From Nitrosopumilaceae archaeon (GTDB taxonomy: Archaea > Thermoproteota > Nitrososphaeria > Nitrososphaerales > Nitrosopumilaceae), in the NCBI GenBank assembly GCA_024644385.1, contig JAHELB010000001.1:1-64000 (forward strand): a DNA stretch of 64,000 nucleotides, written 5' to 3'. Below, in pieces: positions 42,205 to 50,932 of this stretch; position 1 is the stretch's first letter; each line of letters starts with the position of its first letter. The notes beneath the pieces were generated by a model that did no database searches, was not told the DNA's origin, and was given only the letters and a program-made list of their open reading frames with translations. The position numbers and the translations under genes are program-made.

Positions 42205-43256
42205 ATCATGTGAAATCGATTTTTTTTATAATTTTTTGATAAATTCCCCACTATTGGAATTTGATTTCCACAAAATTGACATTGATTCTTTTCATTAAGG
42301 TTCCATGACTCTATATCAAAACTAAATCTTTTGATTACAATATTATTACATTCAGGACAGTATGTGTGTTCAAGTGGATGACCTGGAACATTTCCAATAT
42401 AGGCATACTTTAGTCCCACTTTTTTGGCAATTTGATGATGTTTTTCCAAAGTTTTCACTGGAGTAGAATCAAACTCCATCATTTTATAATCAGGATGAAA
42501 ACGCAGAAAATGAATAGGCATCTCTGGCCCAAATTCATCATAAACAAATCTACATAACTTTTCAGCATAATCTAAATTATCTCCAACTTGCGGAATAATC
42601 AAATCAGTAATCTCTACATGAATTTTGGTTTTATCTCGAATTTCTAAAAGAGTATCAAAAACCGGTTGAGGATCTGGAATTCCGATGAATTTTCTTGTAA
42701 ACTCTGGTTCTGCATTACCCTTGAAATCAACCGTGATAGAATCTAAAAATTCTCCCATCATTTTAACCGATTCGGGAGTATCATACCCATTTGAAACAAA
42801 TATGTTGTAAAGATTTTTTTGATGAGCTATTATTCCACAATCCCTTGCAAATTCTATAAAAATGGAGGGTTCATTATAGGTATAGGCAATGCCATCTGCA
42901 CCGTTATCTATGGCAGTTTGTACAACTTCTAGTGGAGTCATATCGACACCTTCAATTTTTCTCCTTTGACTAATATCGTAATTTTGGCAATATTTGCAAA
43001 GCCAATTACACCCTGTCGTGGCAATAGAATATACTTTTGAGCCTGGATGATAATGAGTAACAGGTTTTTTTTCAACGGGGTCAACATGACCTGCAATTAC
43101 CTTACCATAGACAAATAGATCCAGTTTGCCTTCAATATTTCCTCTAATACCACAAAGACCAATTTGTCCTTCAGCCATCTCACAATATCTTGCACATGCT
43201 GTACAACGTACCTTGTTGTTTGGTAATTTTTTATAAAGAACTGCTTCTTTTCCCAT
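42198..43256 (-). CDS. amrS: AmmeMemoRadiSam system radical SAM enzyme AmrS
   Basis: 352 aa. N-terminal Cys-rich region (VRCTACARYCEMAEGQIGLCG), then the radical SAM cluster TTGCNWLCKYCQNYDISQ near residue 95 (Cys-x3-Cys-x2-Cys), VSNGYDT and FLRFHPDYKM, and a C-terminal zinc ribbon (YCPECNN ... CQFCG). This pattern is the radical SAM member of the AMMECR1-Memo-RadiSAM trio. AMMECR1 and Memo are not in the window. The trio's reaction is unknown. Divergent from the phosphatase gene. Confidence 0.92.
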   Translation of the reverse strand: MGKEAVLYKKLPNNKVRCTACARYCEMAEGQIGLCGIRGNIEGKLDLFVYGKVIAGHVDPVEKKPVTHYHPGSKVYSIATTGCNWLCKYCQNYDISQRRKIEGVDMTPLEVVQTAIDNGADGIAYTYNEPSIFIEFARDCGIIAHQKNLYNIFVSNGYDTPESVKMMGEFLDSITVDFKGNAEPEFTRKFIGIPDPQPVFDTLLEIRDKTKIHVEITDLIIPQVGDNLDYAEKLCRFVYDEFGPEMPIHFLRFHPDYKMMEFDSTPVKTLEKHHQIAKKVGLKYAYIGNVPGHPLEHTYCPECNNIVIKRFSFDIESWNLNEKNQCQFCGNQIPIVGNLSKNYKKNRFHMIQ

Positions 43257-43338
43257 TTTATCATACTAGATGTTTTTCCAATATAAGGGGATAGCATTTT
43301 TCGCAATCCTAAAAATATACAATATTTACAAAATACTT

Positions 43339-43833
43339 ATGAGCAAACCAGGAAATGCATGGAGAAAAATCCATGGAAAAATTACCAAAAGGCCAACTAA
43401 TTTCTCTTGGTTAATTGAAGAAAAACTCGCCGGATCTGGAATGCCAACAAGTTTTGATGAGTTAAACTGGATTCTAGAACAGGGAGTAAAATCTATTGTA
43501 ACTATGACAGAAAATTCCTTGCCAGAAAATTGGGTAAACGACATTAGATATTTGCATGTTCCTACCCCGGATCTAACTGCTCCAGATATGGAGAAAATTG
43601 ATGTAGCAGTTGACTTTATTCATGAAAACATAACAGATAATCAAGCTGTGATGGTTCACTGTGCTGCCGGGATGGGAAGGGCAGGAACCATTTTAGCCTG
43701 TTATCTAGTAAAATATCAAAAATATTCCTCGAAAGAAGCAATAAAGAAAATTCGAAAAGAAAGACCTGGTTCTATTCAATCTGAAACGCAGGAACTAGCA
43801 ATTACTTTTTATCAAAAACATATTGGAAATTAA
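43339..43833 (+). CDS. Dual-specificity protein phosphatase
   Basis: 164 aa from the ATG at 43339 (MSKPGNAWRKIHG). A TAAAAATATA box (43310-43319) is 25 bp before this ATG, so the longer frame from 43270 is not used. The active site is HCAAGMGRAG (Cys-x5-Arg) near residue 111 and the general acid Asp lies in TPDLTAPD near residue 80. It resembles archaeal and eukaryotic DSP/PTP proteins that act on Ser/Thr/Tyr phosphates. A kinase of COG2112 type is in the window but not adjacent. Confidence 0.9.
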   Translation: MSKPGNAWRKIHGKITKRPTNFSWLIEEKLAGSGMPTSFDELNWILEQGVKSIVTMTENSLPENWVNDIRYLHVPTPDLTAPDMEKIDVAVDFIHENITDNQAVMVHCAAGMGRAGTILACYLVKYQKYSSKEAIKKIRKERPGSIQSETQELAITFYQKHIGN

Positions 43834-43834
43834 T

Positions 43835-43972
43835 TTAAACAAACTCTGAAACTAGCTTTCCATCTACAACTTTTATTCGAAGTTTTATATTTTCTTTAAA
43901 TATTAAAATTAATTCTTCAGTCTCTTCGACCTTCACTAATTCTTGCATTTTGATTTGATCAAACTTTGCCAT
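43835..43972 (-). CDS. 45-aa microprotein, paralogue of its upstream neighbour
   Basis: 45 aa, start MAKFDQIKMQELVKVEE, end DGKLVSEFV. An AGGTGAG Shine-Dalgarno-like sequence lies six bases before the ATG, and the gene starts 9 bp after the stop of the 50-aa gene. The two share MAK[FY]D, [EQ]-[LI]-V-x-x-V-E-E, I-x-I-F-K-[ED]-N and VDGK, so they are tandem paralogues. Beta-rich with no signal peptide. Unknown function. Confidence 0.65.
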   Translation of the reverse strand: MAKFDQIKMQELVKVEETEELILIFKENIKLRIKVVDGKLVSEFV

Positions 43973-43981
43973 ATTTCTCAC

Positions 43982-44134
43982 CTATTCTGGAATTGACACA
44001 GTTTCAATCTTTCCGTCAACGGCCTTGATGAATAAAAACCTGTTATCTTTAAAAATAAATGTAATTCCCCCTTCCTTATCTGGTTCCTCAACCTCAAGAA
44101 CTATTTGTCCCAAAAGACCGTCGTACTTTGCCAT
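43982..44134 (-). CDS. 50-aa microprotein, paralogue of its downstream neighbour
   Basis: 50 aa, MAKYDGLLGQIVLEVEEPD to KAVDGKIETVSIPE. A CTTATAT box (plus-strand 44156-44162) is centred 26 bp before the ATG, the usual leaderless spacing, which supports expression. With the 45-aa gene it forms a two-gene unit lying in an otherwise empty 425-bp gap. Predicted beta-hairpins; acidic. Unknown function. Confidence 0.65.
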   Translation of the reverse strand: MAKYDGLLGQIVLEVEEPDKEGGITFIFKDNRFLFIKAVDGKIETVSIPE

Positions 44135-44257
44135 ATTAATCCATAAAAAAAGTTCCTTATATCCCTAATTGAACTAAATATTATTTTTATATTAATGGTA
44201 ATTTTGAAAGGTGAATTTAAATTATAAATTATTTTCAAAAAATCAAAATAAAAAACT

Positions 44258-44668
44258 GTGAACAGGAAAAAACTTGAACAAATAATAAGGATAATTTTTT
44301 CTGTTTTTATGAAAATGGACCATGCACAGTTTTGCCAAGAAATCTTAGAAAAAAACCCTCAAATTCGATTTAGTGGAATTTTAAACTCTCGAGGAGATTT
44401 AATGGTAGAACGTAATCGAGATGAATCTGCAAAACTACTGGATGATGGCGAAATTAAAATGTCAATTCATTATACTTTTCAAAGATGGACTAGTATTCAA
44501 AATCTTGCCCATAAAATAGGTAAGGAAAAAACAAGCATTACAGAATTTGACAAAGTAACACTAATTAGTATTCTTTTAAATGATGGAAATCTTCTTTTAT
44601 TGAGTTCAGAACCTGGAGTCAATTATATGGAGATATTATCCAAAGTTAGACAATCCATACCACATTAA
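44258..44668 (+). CDS. Conserved thaumarchaeal protein (DUF6659-like)
   Basis: 136 aa from the GTG at 44258; a TTTAAATTATAAAT box (44216-44229) ends about 29 bp upstream. An ATG at 44309 would give a 119-aa version starting MKMDHAQFCQEILE, which looks like the usual start of this family. Pattern: QIRFSGILNSRGDLMVERN, SIHYTFQRWTSIQNLAHKIGKE, LLNDGNLLLLSSEPG. The alpha/beta pattern recalls roadblock/LC7 proteins. I recall this as DUF6659, common in Nitrosopumilus; function unknown. Confidence 0.7.
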   Translation: MNRKKLEQIIRIIFSVFMKMDHAQFCQEILEKNPQIRFSGILNSRGDLMVERNRDESAKLLDDGEIKMSIHYTFQRWTSIQNLAHKIGKEKTSITEFDKVTLISILLNDGNLLLLSSEPGVNYMEILSKVRQSIPH

Positions 44669-44749
44669 TAATTTAAAAAAAATATTGAATTTGATTTTAT
44701 TAGATTAATTTATTCTCAAATTATAAGGCAGTAAAAAAATAAAAAAATA

Positions 44750-45010
44750 ATGAAAGGACTTTATTGGTTAGTATTAGGACTCTGCGTTTGGTTTATTCCA
44801 TACATAATCATGCAATCAATAGAGACACCAGAAAATCCTGAAGAATCTACCAAGGAAATATTATATACGCTTCCTCAAGAAATAATTATTTTTCATCTTG
44901 GAATAGCTGTAGTTATTATGGTAAAAGCAGTAATAACAATTCGAAAGGAACGCAGAAATTCAAGATCTGAAGATTCAAAAAAAGGAAAGAAAAAATCCAA
45001 ACACTCGTAG
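44750..45010 (+). CDS. Small two-helix membrane protein, unknown function
   Basis: 86 aa. TM1 at about 4-22 (YWLVLGLCVWFIPYIIM), a loop with ETPENPEEST, TM2 at about 43-64, and a Lys/Ser-rich cytoplasmic tail. Same plan as the protein at 29276-29515. It lies between a DUF6659-like gene and the PII-fusion gene. No function recognised. Confidence 0.6.
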   Translation: MKGLYWLVLGLCVWFIPYIIMQSIETPENPEESTKEILYTLPQEIIIFHLGIAVVIMVKAVITIRKERRNSRSEDSKKGKKKSKHS

Positions 45011-45123
45011 TATCAATGATTTACCAAAAATAAGAACCAAAATTCAAAATTATCAAATATTTTTTCCTTTTCATAATTGATAATTAGATAGTATAATAAA
45101 TACGAAAATTTTTGACATTTAGT

Positions 45124-45702
45124 ATGAAGAAAATTGAGGCTATAATTAAGAGATCCAGTTATACATTAATTGCTGAAAAATTAAATGCCCTTGGATATAC
45201 TATCATTGATAAGAGAAATTTAGAAGATAATCCGATCTTTGATAAACAAAGATTATCTAAAAAGGTAGGGGATAGTCCTTTTGAGGTAATCCCTCTTTCC
45301 AAAATTGAATTGGTTGTAACAGAAAAAGATGCTAGAAAAGTTATAGATATTATTTCAAAAAAATCAGGGTTCTCTTCAAACCAAATTGGGAAAATCTTTA
45401 TTTCAGAAATGGAAGAGGTGGTAGAAATTGATTCTCTTCAAAGTACACAAGATCTTGAGATAGATGAAAATAAATCTCCACAAAAACCAAAAATTATCCG
45501 AGGTAGATTGGTTCCCCTTCAGAAACATACTTTGCTTCGACTACAACATGTTTATACTGAAAACCACGAGATCCTGATTTCAGATTATAGAATAAAATCA
45601 TTTAGTGATTTTGTTAATCACTGTATAATGGGATATCTTCCCGCCTTTGAAAAAAAACTCAAACACTCTTCGATTATTTATGAAAATAATTTTAAATTTT
45701 AA
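45124..45702 (+). CDS. PII-like domain fused to an unknown C-terminal domain
   Basis: 192 aa from MKKIEAIIKRSSY (an in-frame TTG at 45112 would add four residues). Residues 1-105 follow the PII fold: the MKKIEAII strand, AEKLNALGYTI helix, PLSKIELVVTEKDARKVIDII, then GKIFISEMEEVVEI. The T-loop region is short and altered (DKRNLEDNPIFDKQRLSKK), and the B-loop GDGKIFV is changed (NQIGKIF), so nucleotide binding may differ. The last 85 residues (IIRGRLVPLQKHTLLRLQHVY ... FSDFVNHCIMGYLPAF) form a helical domain I do not recognise. Tail-to-tail with glnK (4-bp overlap), next to amt, so a nitrogen-related role is likely. Confidence 0.7.
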   Translation: MKKIEAIIKRSSYTLIAEKLNALGYTIIDKRNLEDNPIFDKQRLSKKVGDSPFEVIPLSKIELVVTEKDARKVIDIISKKSGFSSNQIGKIFISEMEEVVEIDSLQSTQDLEIDENKSPQKPKIIRGRLVPLQKHTLLRLQHVYTENHEILISDYRIKSFSDFVNHCIMGYLPAFEKKLKHSSIIYENNFKF

Positions 45703-46028
45703 ATAACTTCCTCTCCTTCATTCCCAGTTGCAATATCGATAGAGCGAAGAACTGGTGAAACAAAGATTTTCCCGACAGTACCTTTATTTTTAAAAATAGT
45801 TATAACTTGATCTTCTTTGCTTTCTGGAATAACTAACTCAATAATATATTTCTGGCTAAATTGGGGTTGAAATATAGCACTTCCTTTTTTGGCATGAATT
45901 TCCGGTGGAGGTCGTTTTCCTCGCCCTCGAACTTTACCTACAGTAAGACCACCAATGTGGAACTCCTTTAATGCCTCACTAATGGCCATTACATCATTAT
46001 TTGCAAGAATTGCTTCTATTTTTAACAC
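45699..46028 (-). CDS. glnK: P-II nitrogen regulatory protein GlnK, copy 2 (amt-linked)
   Basis: 109 aa: MLKIEAILANNDVMAISEALKE, a long T-loop VRGRGKRPPPEIHAKKGSAIFQPQF, IIELVIPESKEDQVITIF, and the TVGKIFVSPVLRSIDIATG end. The T-loop lacks Tyr51. It is divergent from amt (117 bp), the classic GlnK-Amt pair, in which GlnK blocks the channel when 2-oxoglutarate is low. The B-loop NKGTVGKIF differs from the TGEKGDGKIF of the copy at 37561. Confidence 0.92.
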   Translation of the reverse strand: MLKIEAILANNDVMAISEALKEFHIGGLTVGKVRGRGKRPPPEIHAKKGSAIFQPQFSQKYIIELVIPESKEDQVITIFKNKGTVGKIFVSPVLRSIDIATGNEGEEVI

Positions 46029-46145
46029 TAAAAAATTTACGAGGTTTTTCCCAAATAATAGTTTCAGATTTTGATAATCATTTGATTATCAATTAGTTAT
46101 CAATTTTCGTTATTATTATTTAGTTTCCCAAACTTTTGATTACCG

Positions 46146-47462
46146 TTGCCAATTGATACAGGTGATACTGCATGGATGCTCGTAGCAGGGAGCTTGGTAC
46201 TTTTAATGATTCCTGCTCTAGGACTTTTCGAATCAGGTTTATTAAGAAAAAAAAATGCTGTATCGGTTTTCATGCAAATTTTCTTTGGTTTAGCATTACT
46301 TAGCGTAATGTGGTTTGTATTTGGTTTTAGTTTATCGTTTGGTCCAGATGAAACAGGCGGGTTAATGGGAAATTTGGATTGGGTTTTCCTTAAGGGAGTA
46401 CCGTGGGACGATGCACTTGATTATGCACCGACAATCCCAGGAGTTTTGTTTGTAAAATTCCAATTAATGTTTGCCGCGATTACTCCACTCCTTCTTACAG
46501 GTACTATAGCAGAACGAATGAAATTTAGTTCTTTTATCATTTTCATAGCAACATGGTCCATACTCATCTACTATCCTCTGGTGCATTGGGTATGGGGGGG
46601 AGGATGGTTATCTGCCATTGGGGTAGTTGATTTTGCCGGCGGTATAGTAATCCACACAAGTGTAGGAATGGGAGCATTGGCTGCTGCAATTGTTCTTGGT
46701 CGAAGAAGGTTCTTTGGCCCAGCAATTGAAATTCCACACAGTATCCCATTGGCTGTAGTAGGTTCTTCACTTCTTTGGCTTGGGTGGTTTGGATTTAATG
46801 CAGGAAGTGCTTTAGCCTCGGGATCTCTAGCAGGAAACACCGTCATTGTAACTCACATGGCATCTTCGGTTTCTGCTTTGATATGGGTAGGATTATCATG
46901 GATGAGGACAGGAAAACCTTCAGTAGTTGCAGCTATAAACGGAGCAATTGCAGGGTTGGCGGGAATTACACCAGCATCAGGTTTTGTTAGTGTAGAACAC
47001 TCCTTTGTCATTGGGATTGCAATAGGACTTGCTTCCTACTCTACAATTATTATCTTCAAGGAGAAATTGAAAATAGATGACGCATTAGATGTAAGTTCAA
47101 TCCATGGAACTGCTGGTATAATAGGAGCTCTGGCAATAGGGATTTTCGCCAGTCAAGCTGTTAACCCTGCAGGTCCTAATGGTCTTCTCTTTGGCAATCC
47201 AGATCAATTAGGAATACAAGCAATCGGAGTTGGAGTGGCAGCAGCTTTAGGATTTGGGGGAACTTTCATAATTATGAAAGTTCTTGATTTTTTAATAGGA
47301 GTACGAGTATCGCCAGAAGTAGAAGATGCTGGTTTAGATATAAGCGAACATGCTGAACGCGCCTATGCTGATGAAGAGGAGTTCAAACTAGACATGGATG
47401 AGTATGTTAAAAGTTTAAAGGATAAAGGAGAATTTTTCTTCAATAAAAAAGATAAATCATAA
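46146..47462 (+). CDS. amt: Ammonium transporter Amt
   Basis: 438 aa, TTG start, 11 membrane helices. Signatures: ESGLLRKKNAVSVFMQ near residue 28, the first twin-His region DFAGGIVIHTSVGMGALAAAIVLGRR near residue 160, GSSLLWLGWFGFNAGSA near residue 201, and the second twin-His SSIHGTAGIIGALAIGIFA near residue 317. The acidic C-terminal tail (DEYVKSLKDKG) faces the cytoplasm and is the GlnK contact. Ammonium is both substrate and nitrogen source for these archaea. Divergent from glnK. Confidence 0.95.
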   Translation: MPIDTGDTAWMLVAGSLVLLMIPALGLFESGLLRKKNAVSVFMQIFFGLALLSVMWFVFGFSLSFGPDETGGLMGNLDWVFLKGVPWDDALDYAPTIPGVLFVKFQLMFAAITPLLLTGTIAERMKFSSFIIFIATWSILIYYPLVHWVWGGGWLSAIGVVDFAGGIVIHTSVGMGALAAAIVLGRRRFFGPAIEIPHSIPLAVVGSSLLWLGWFGFNAGSALASGSLAGNTVIVTHMASSVSALIWVGLSWMRTGKPSVVAAINGAIAGLAGITPASGFVSVEHSFVIGIAIGLASYSTIIIFKEKLKIDDALDVSSIHGTAGIIGALAIGIFASQAVNPAGPNGLLFGNPDQLGIQAIGVGVAAALGFGGTFIIMKVLDFLIGVRVSPEVEDAGLDISEHAERAYADEEEFKLDMDEYVKSLKDKGEFFFNKKDKS

Positions 47463-47491
47463 CATAACTATTTTAAAAAATTTTATGGTGT

Positions 47492-48037
47492 TTAATTTAT
47501 TATTAATTCAATCTCTTTGGAATTGTTTTTTATACTATCTGATTCCGTATAATCGTGTTTTTGCCAAGAGGCAAAAACCTCTGCTCCAATCTTATGTTTA
47601 CCCGGACCAAGATCTGAGGCTTTGAAGGTAAATTTTTCGTTAAAATCAAATAATTCTTGCCTTACCTCTTCTTCTGAAAGTCGAATAAATGGTTCAAAAT
47701 TTTTGGCAACTTGGACCCAAATTCTTCTATCCTTCATTGGATTCACTAATTTTGGATTCCTAGTCCAAAAAATTGCAGCTTTTCTATAAGTATCAATTGT
47801 TTTACCAATCTCTTTTTTTCTAAAACCTCCAGAGATCAACTTAACACCATACTTTAATTTGAAAGTGACATCATTGTTGTTGTAGGCTTTTGTCCAATTT
47901 GCCTCATTGAACGAATCTCGAATATCGCCTTCTATTGAAAATTGGACGTTTATTTCGATGGTATCATTAGAAGAATGTTGGTCCTTACTATCTACAAGTA
48001 AAATCTCTGAAATCTTACTATTACTCATTCTAACCAA
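47492..48037 (-). CDS. Hypothetical protein, conserved-looking beta-rich
   Basis: 181 aa (a start four residues in, MSNSK, is equally possible). Mostly beta with no signal peptide, membrane helix or cysteine. The ending DLGPGKHKIGAEVFASWQKHDYTESDSI resembles an immunoglobulin-like or Arrestin-like sandwich strand pattern. Convergent with amt. No family recognised. Confidence 0.65.
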   Translation of the reverse strand: MVRMSNSKISEILLVDSKDQHSSNDTIEINVQFSIEGDIRDSFNEANWTKAYNNNDVTFKLKYGVKLISGGFRKKEIGKTIDTYRKAAIFWTRNPKLVNPMKDRRIWVQVAKNFEPFIRLSEEEVRQELFDFNEKFTFKASDLGPGKHKIGAEVFASWQKHDYTESDSIKNNSKEIELIIN

Positions 48038-48079
48038 TCATAATGATTTATATCCACAATAAGTGCGTTTTCTGAATAC

Positions 48080-48358
48080 ATGCACGCTCAGATTCTAAGT
48101 TCAGCACCAAAGGAACTCAATTTATCAATTAAAAACACGGATGTAGGAATTTTGTATATTATTCAGCATGAACTCTTAAAGTCTTCAAGTATCGATTTTG
48201 CTGGAGTTATTGTAAAACACCCACTAACAAATGAATGCTGGATGAAAGTCAACTCTAAAAATAAACCCATACAAGAAATAAAAAATGCCACCCAGACAGC
48301 AATCAAAACAGTAGATGATCTTAAAAAATTATTTAATTCGAAAATTAAGGTAAATTAA
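48080..48358 (+). CDS. rpo11: DNA-directed RNA polymerase subunit Rpo11 (RpoL)
   Basis: 92 aa, the small alpha-like subunit that pairs with Rpo3. Core motif NTDVGILYIIQHELLKSSSIDFAGVIVKHPLTN, followed by a C-terminal helix. The classic D-HTL-xN-L-R segment is partly changed but the fold pattern is clear. First of the archaeal rpo11-tfs-pcn cluster; stops immediately before tfs. Confidence 0.92.
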   Translation: MHAQILSSAPKELNLSIKNTDVGILYIIQHELLKSSSIDFAGVIVKHPLTNECWMKVNSKNKPIQEIKNATQTAIKTVDDLKKLFNSKIKVN

Positions 48359-48673
48359 ATGAAATTTTGCCCCAAATGTGAGGTCAAATTAAAAAAAGAT
48401 GGTGGAGACCTTAAATGCCCAAAATGTGGTTATGTTGAGGGAAAAATTTCTGTAACAAAAAAAAAAATAGTACAAGAAAAATCGACTGAACCATTCAATG
48501 TATTTGAAGAGAATGAAGGAGAAGAAACATTGCCCACTATCAAAATTGAATGTGAAAGTTGTGGTCATAATGAAGCTGTTTGGTGGATGTTGCAAACTCG
48601 AAGCGCTGATGAACCCACTACACAGTTTTACAGATGTGTAAAATGTAGATACACTTGGCGCAATTACGCATAA
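48359..48673 (+). CDS. tfs: Transcription elongation factor TFS
   Basis: 104 aa, TFIIS/Rpb9-like cleavage factor. N-terminal zinc ribbon CPKC ... CPKCGY, C-terminal ribbon CESCGHNEAVWWMLQTRSADEPTTQFYRC-x2-C with the catalytic Asp-Glu in ADEP that reactivates backtracked polymerase. Begins right at the rpo11 stop, so co-translated. Confidence 0.96.
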   Translation: MKFCPKCEVKLKKDGGDLKCPKCGYVEGKISVTKKKIVQEKSTEPFNVFEENEGEETLPTIKIECESCGHNEAVWWMLQTRSADEPTTQFYRCVKCRYTWRNYA

Positions 48674-48707
48674 CGTTTAACTGGACCTTAGGCACCTAAA
48701 AAATAGT

Positions 48708-49454
48708 TTGACTTTTGGCGCAAGAACAAGTGGTTCTGATGATCTAAAAGCGATCATCTCAGCTATATCCACACTAGTAGAAGAAGCTACCTTTGTTGCA
48801 ACAGCAGAGGGAATTACCTTTAGAGGAATGGATCCTTCACATGTAGCCCTAATCGATATTTCATGGCCTAACTCTGCTTTTGAAAAATATGAGTGCGATA
48901 GCGATATTAAATTTGGAGTTAGAATTGATGAATTTTCTAAACTTATCAAAAGAGCTGATAAGAAAGATAGTATTGAGATTAGCATTTCTGAGCAAAATAT
49001 GTTACTTGTAACTGTAGGAAAAAATAAAAAATACAAAATTCGTTTAATTGAAAGTTCTGCAACAGATACACCCTTACCAAAAATTCCTTATAATTCAAAA
49101 ATTTCATTATCATCTTCTAAATTTGACAAAATTTTAGGTGATGTCCAAGTAGTATCTGATTACTTAACCATACATACCTCTGACTCTAAGGCAAATTTTT
49201 CTGGTAAAGGGGATTCAGGAGAAGTTGTTATTGATCTTGAAAAAGAACCAGATGATATCGATGAAATATCATCAACTGAAGACAGCACAGGCACATATAG
49301 CCTAGAATATTTGAATCCTGTGGTAAAGGCTGTGGGTACAACCGCAGGTTTAATCACCTGTGAATTTTCTAGTGCAAAACCACTCAGAATTGAATTTAAG
49401 GTTGCAAACATTGGTAGAATCCACTTTTATCTAGCCCCACGAGTGGAAAGTTAA
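48708..49454 (+). CDS. pcn: PCNA sliding clamp
   Basis: 248 aa, TTG start. Two-fold clamp pattern: LVEEATFVATAEGITFRGMDPSHVALIDI at the N-terminus (the FRGMDPSHVAL signature), the interdomain loop (IRLIESSATDTPLPKIPY) and the C-terminal RIEFKVANIGRIHFYLAPRVE. A single PCNA implies a homotrimer, as in Thaumarchaeota and Euryarchaeota. Third gene of the rpo11-tfs-pcn cluster; partner of PolD (1-1407). Confidence 0.96.
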   Translation: MTFGARTSGSDDLKAIISAISTLVEEATFVATAEGITFRGMDPSHVALIDISWPNSAFEKYECDSDIKFGVRIDEFSKLIKRADKKDSIEISISEQNMLLVTVGKNKKYKIRLIESSATDTPLPKIPYNSKISLSSSKFDKILGDVQVVSDYLTIHTSDSKANFSGKGDSGEVVIDLEKEPDDIDEISSTEDSTGTYSLEYLNPVVKAVGTTAGLITCEFSSAKPLRIEFKVANIGRIHFYLAPRVES

Positions 49455-49458
49455 AGCA

Positions 49459-49464
49459 TTTAAA
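49459..49464 (+). promoter_or_regulatory. TATA-like box of aspartokinase gene
   Basis: TTTAAA centred 28 bp before the TTG start at 49490; leaderless spacing. It supports the TTG as the start and shows that lysC has its own promoter despite lying behind pcn. Confidence 0.5.
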
Positions 49465-49489
49465 GATATAATAATTCAGTTATTTTGAT

Positions 49490-50899
49490 TTGAAACTTGT
49501 ATTAAAATATGGTGGAACCTCAATTTCATCGGCAAACGATATCCAGAATGTCGCCAAACACATCAAATCATTATCAAAAAACAATCAACTTGTAATTGTT
49601 TGTTCTGCAATTAGTGATACCACGGATGACCTGATTGAGATATCTGAATCGATAAAAAAGGAAAATAAAAAAAAGGCAGAACTATTAGCAAAAAAAATTA
49701 CAAAGAGACATCAACTACTTGCAAATCAAACAATCAAAAAATCACAAGTAAGAAAAAAATTGTTACAAACATTTGATGAATACTCTTCTGAGTTAATTGC
49801 TCTAATTGATGGAATGGTATTGTTAGGAGAAGTAACTCCACGATCAATGGACTATTTATTTTCCTTTGGGGAACGACTTTCAATAAAATTAATTGCCACA
49901 GCCATTAACGATATAGGAAAAAAATCAATATCTCTTACCGGAAAAGAAGCAGGAATTGTGACAGATTCTAATTTTGGAGAATCTAAACCTTTAATGGATA
50001 CAACAAGACTCAGAGTTTCCAAAACTTTAGAATCATTATTTTTAAAGAAAACAATTCCTGTGATTGGAGGATTTGTAGGAGCAGATCAACATGGACATGT
50101 AACAACTTTTGGAAGGGGGGGTTCAGATTATTCAGCCACAATAATTGGTTCGTGTATTAAGGCTGACGAAATTTGGCTGATGAGCGATGTTGATGGTTTA
50201 ATGACTGCTGATCCAAAAATTGTCAAAAATGCCAAATTGATTGATGAAGTCTCGTACGTTGAAGCAATAGAAATGGCCATGTTTGGTGCAAAACAAATTC
50301 ATCCACGTACCTTTGAGCCTTTACTTGCAAAAAAAATACCAATGAAAATAAGAAGCTCATTTAATTTAAAAAATGAAGGTACCCTAGTTACCTCTTCTCC
50401 TTCAGTAGCTGCAAAAAATACTGTAAAATGTGTCAGCAACGTTTCTAATAATGGATTAATTGATATTCGTGGAGGAAGTATGGTAGGAACACCTGGTACT
50501 GCGGGAAAGATTTTTTCTACCCTAGCTAACGCAAGCATTAATGTTATGATGATTTCTCAAAACCCTTCTGAATCCAGCATAACTATTGTAGTAAAAAATT
50601 CAGACCTTGATAAGGCAGTTAATACCTTGGAGATGGAACTACTTGGAAAAATAATCAAAAAACTTGAGGTTACTACCAATATGGCAATAATTGCTCTAAT
50701 CGGATCTGGAATGCGTGGAACAGTAGGTGTTGCCTCGAAGGTATTTGGGTCAATGGCAAAAAATAAGGTAAATGTTTCAATGATTACTCAGGGATCCTCC
50801 GAACTTAATCTTGCATTTGTAGTAAAAAATTCTGATGCGAAAACTGCAATTAATGCATTACATGATGAGTTTAACCTTTCTAAAATTAACTTAAAATAA
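49490..50899 (+). CDS. lysC: Aspartokinase
   Basis: 469 aa, TTG start. Kinase N-domain KLVLKYGGTSISS, GEVTPRSMDYLFSFGERLS, TFGRGGSDYSATIIG and WLMSDVDGLMTADPKIV; C-terminal tandem ACT domains (GTPGTAGKIFSTLANASINVMMISQNPSES ... GMRGTVGVASKVFGSMAKNKVNVSMITQGSSE). Catalyses the first step to Lys, Thr and Met. ACT domains suggest feedback by threonine or lysine. Stands alone from other pathway genes here. Confidence 0.95.
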   Translation: MKLVLKYGGTSISSANDIQNVAKHIKSLSKNNQLVIVCSAISDTTDDLIEISESIKKENKKKAELLAKKITKRHQLLANQTIKKSQVRKKLLQTFDEYSSELIALIDGMVLLGEVTPRSMDYLFSFGERLSIKLIATAINDIGKKSISLTGKEAGIVTDSNFGESKPLMDTTRLRVSKTLESLFLKKTIPVIGGFVGADQHGHVTTFGRGGSDYSATIIGSCIKADEIWLMSDVDGLMTADPKIVKNAKLIDEVSYVEAIEMAMFGAKQIHPRTFEPLLAKKIPMKIRSSFNLKNEGTLVTSSPSVAAKNTVKCVSNVSNNGLIDIRGGSMVGTPGTAGKIFSTLANASINVMMISQNPSESSITIVVKNSDLDKAVNTLEMELLGKIIKKLEVTTNMAIIALIGSGMRGTVGVASKVFGSMAKNKVNVSMITQGSSELNLAFVVKNSDAKTAINALHDEFNLSKINLK

Positions 50900-50932
50900 A
50901 TTAATTTAAGGGAACAAAATTAAAGAATTTCA

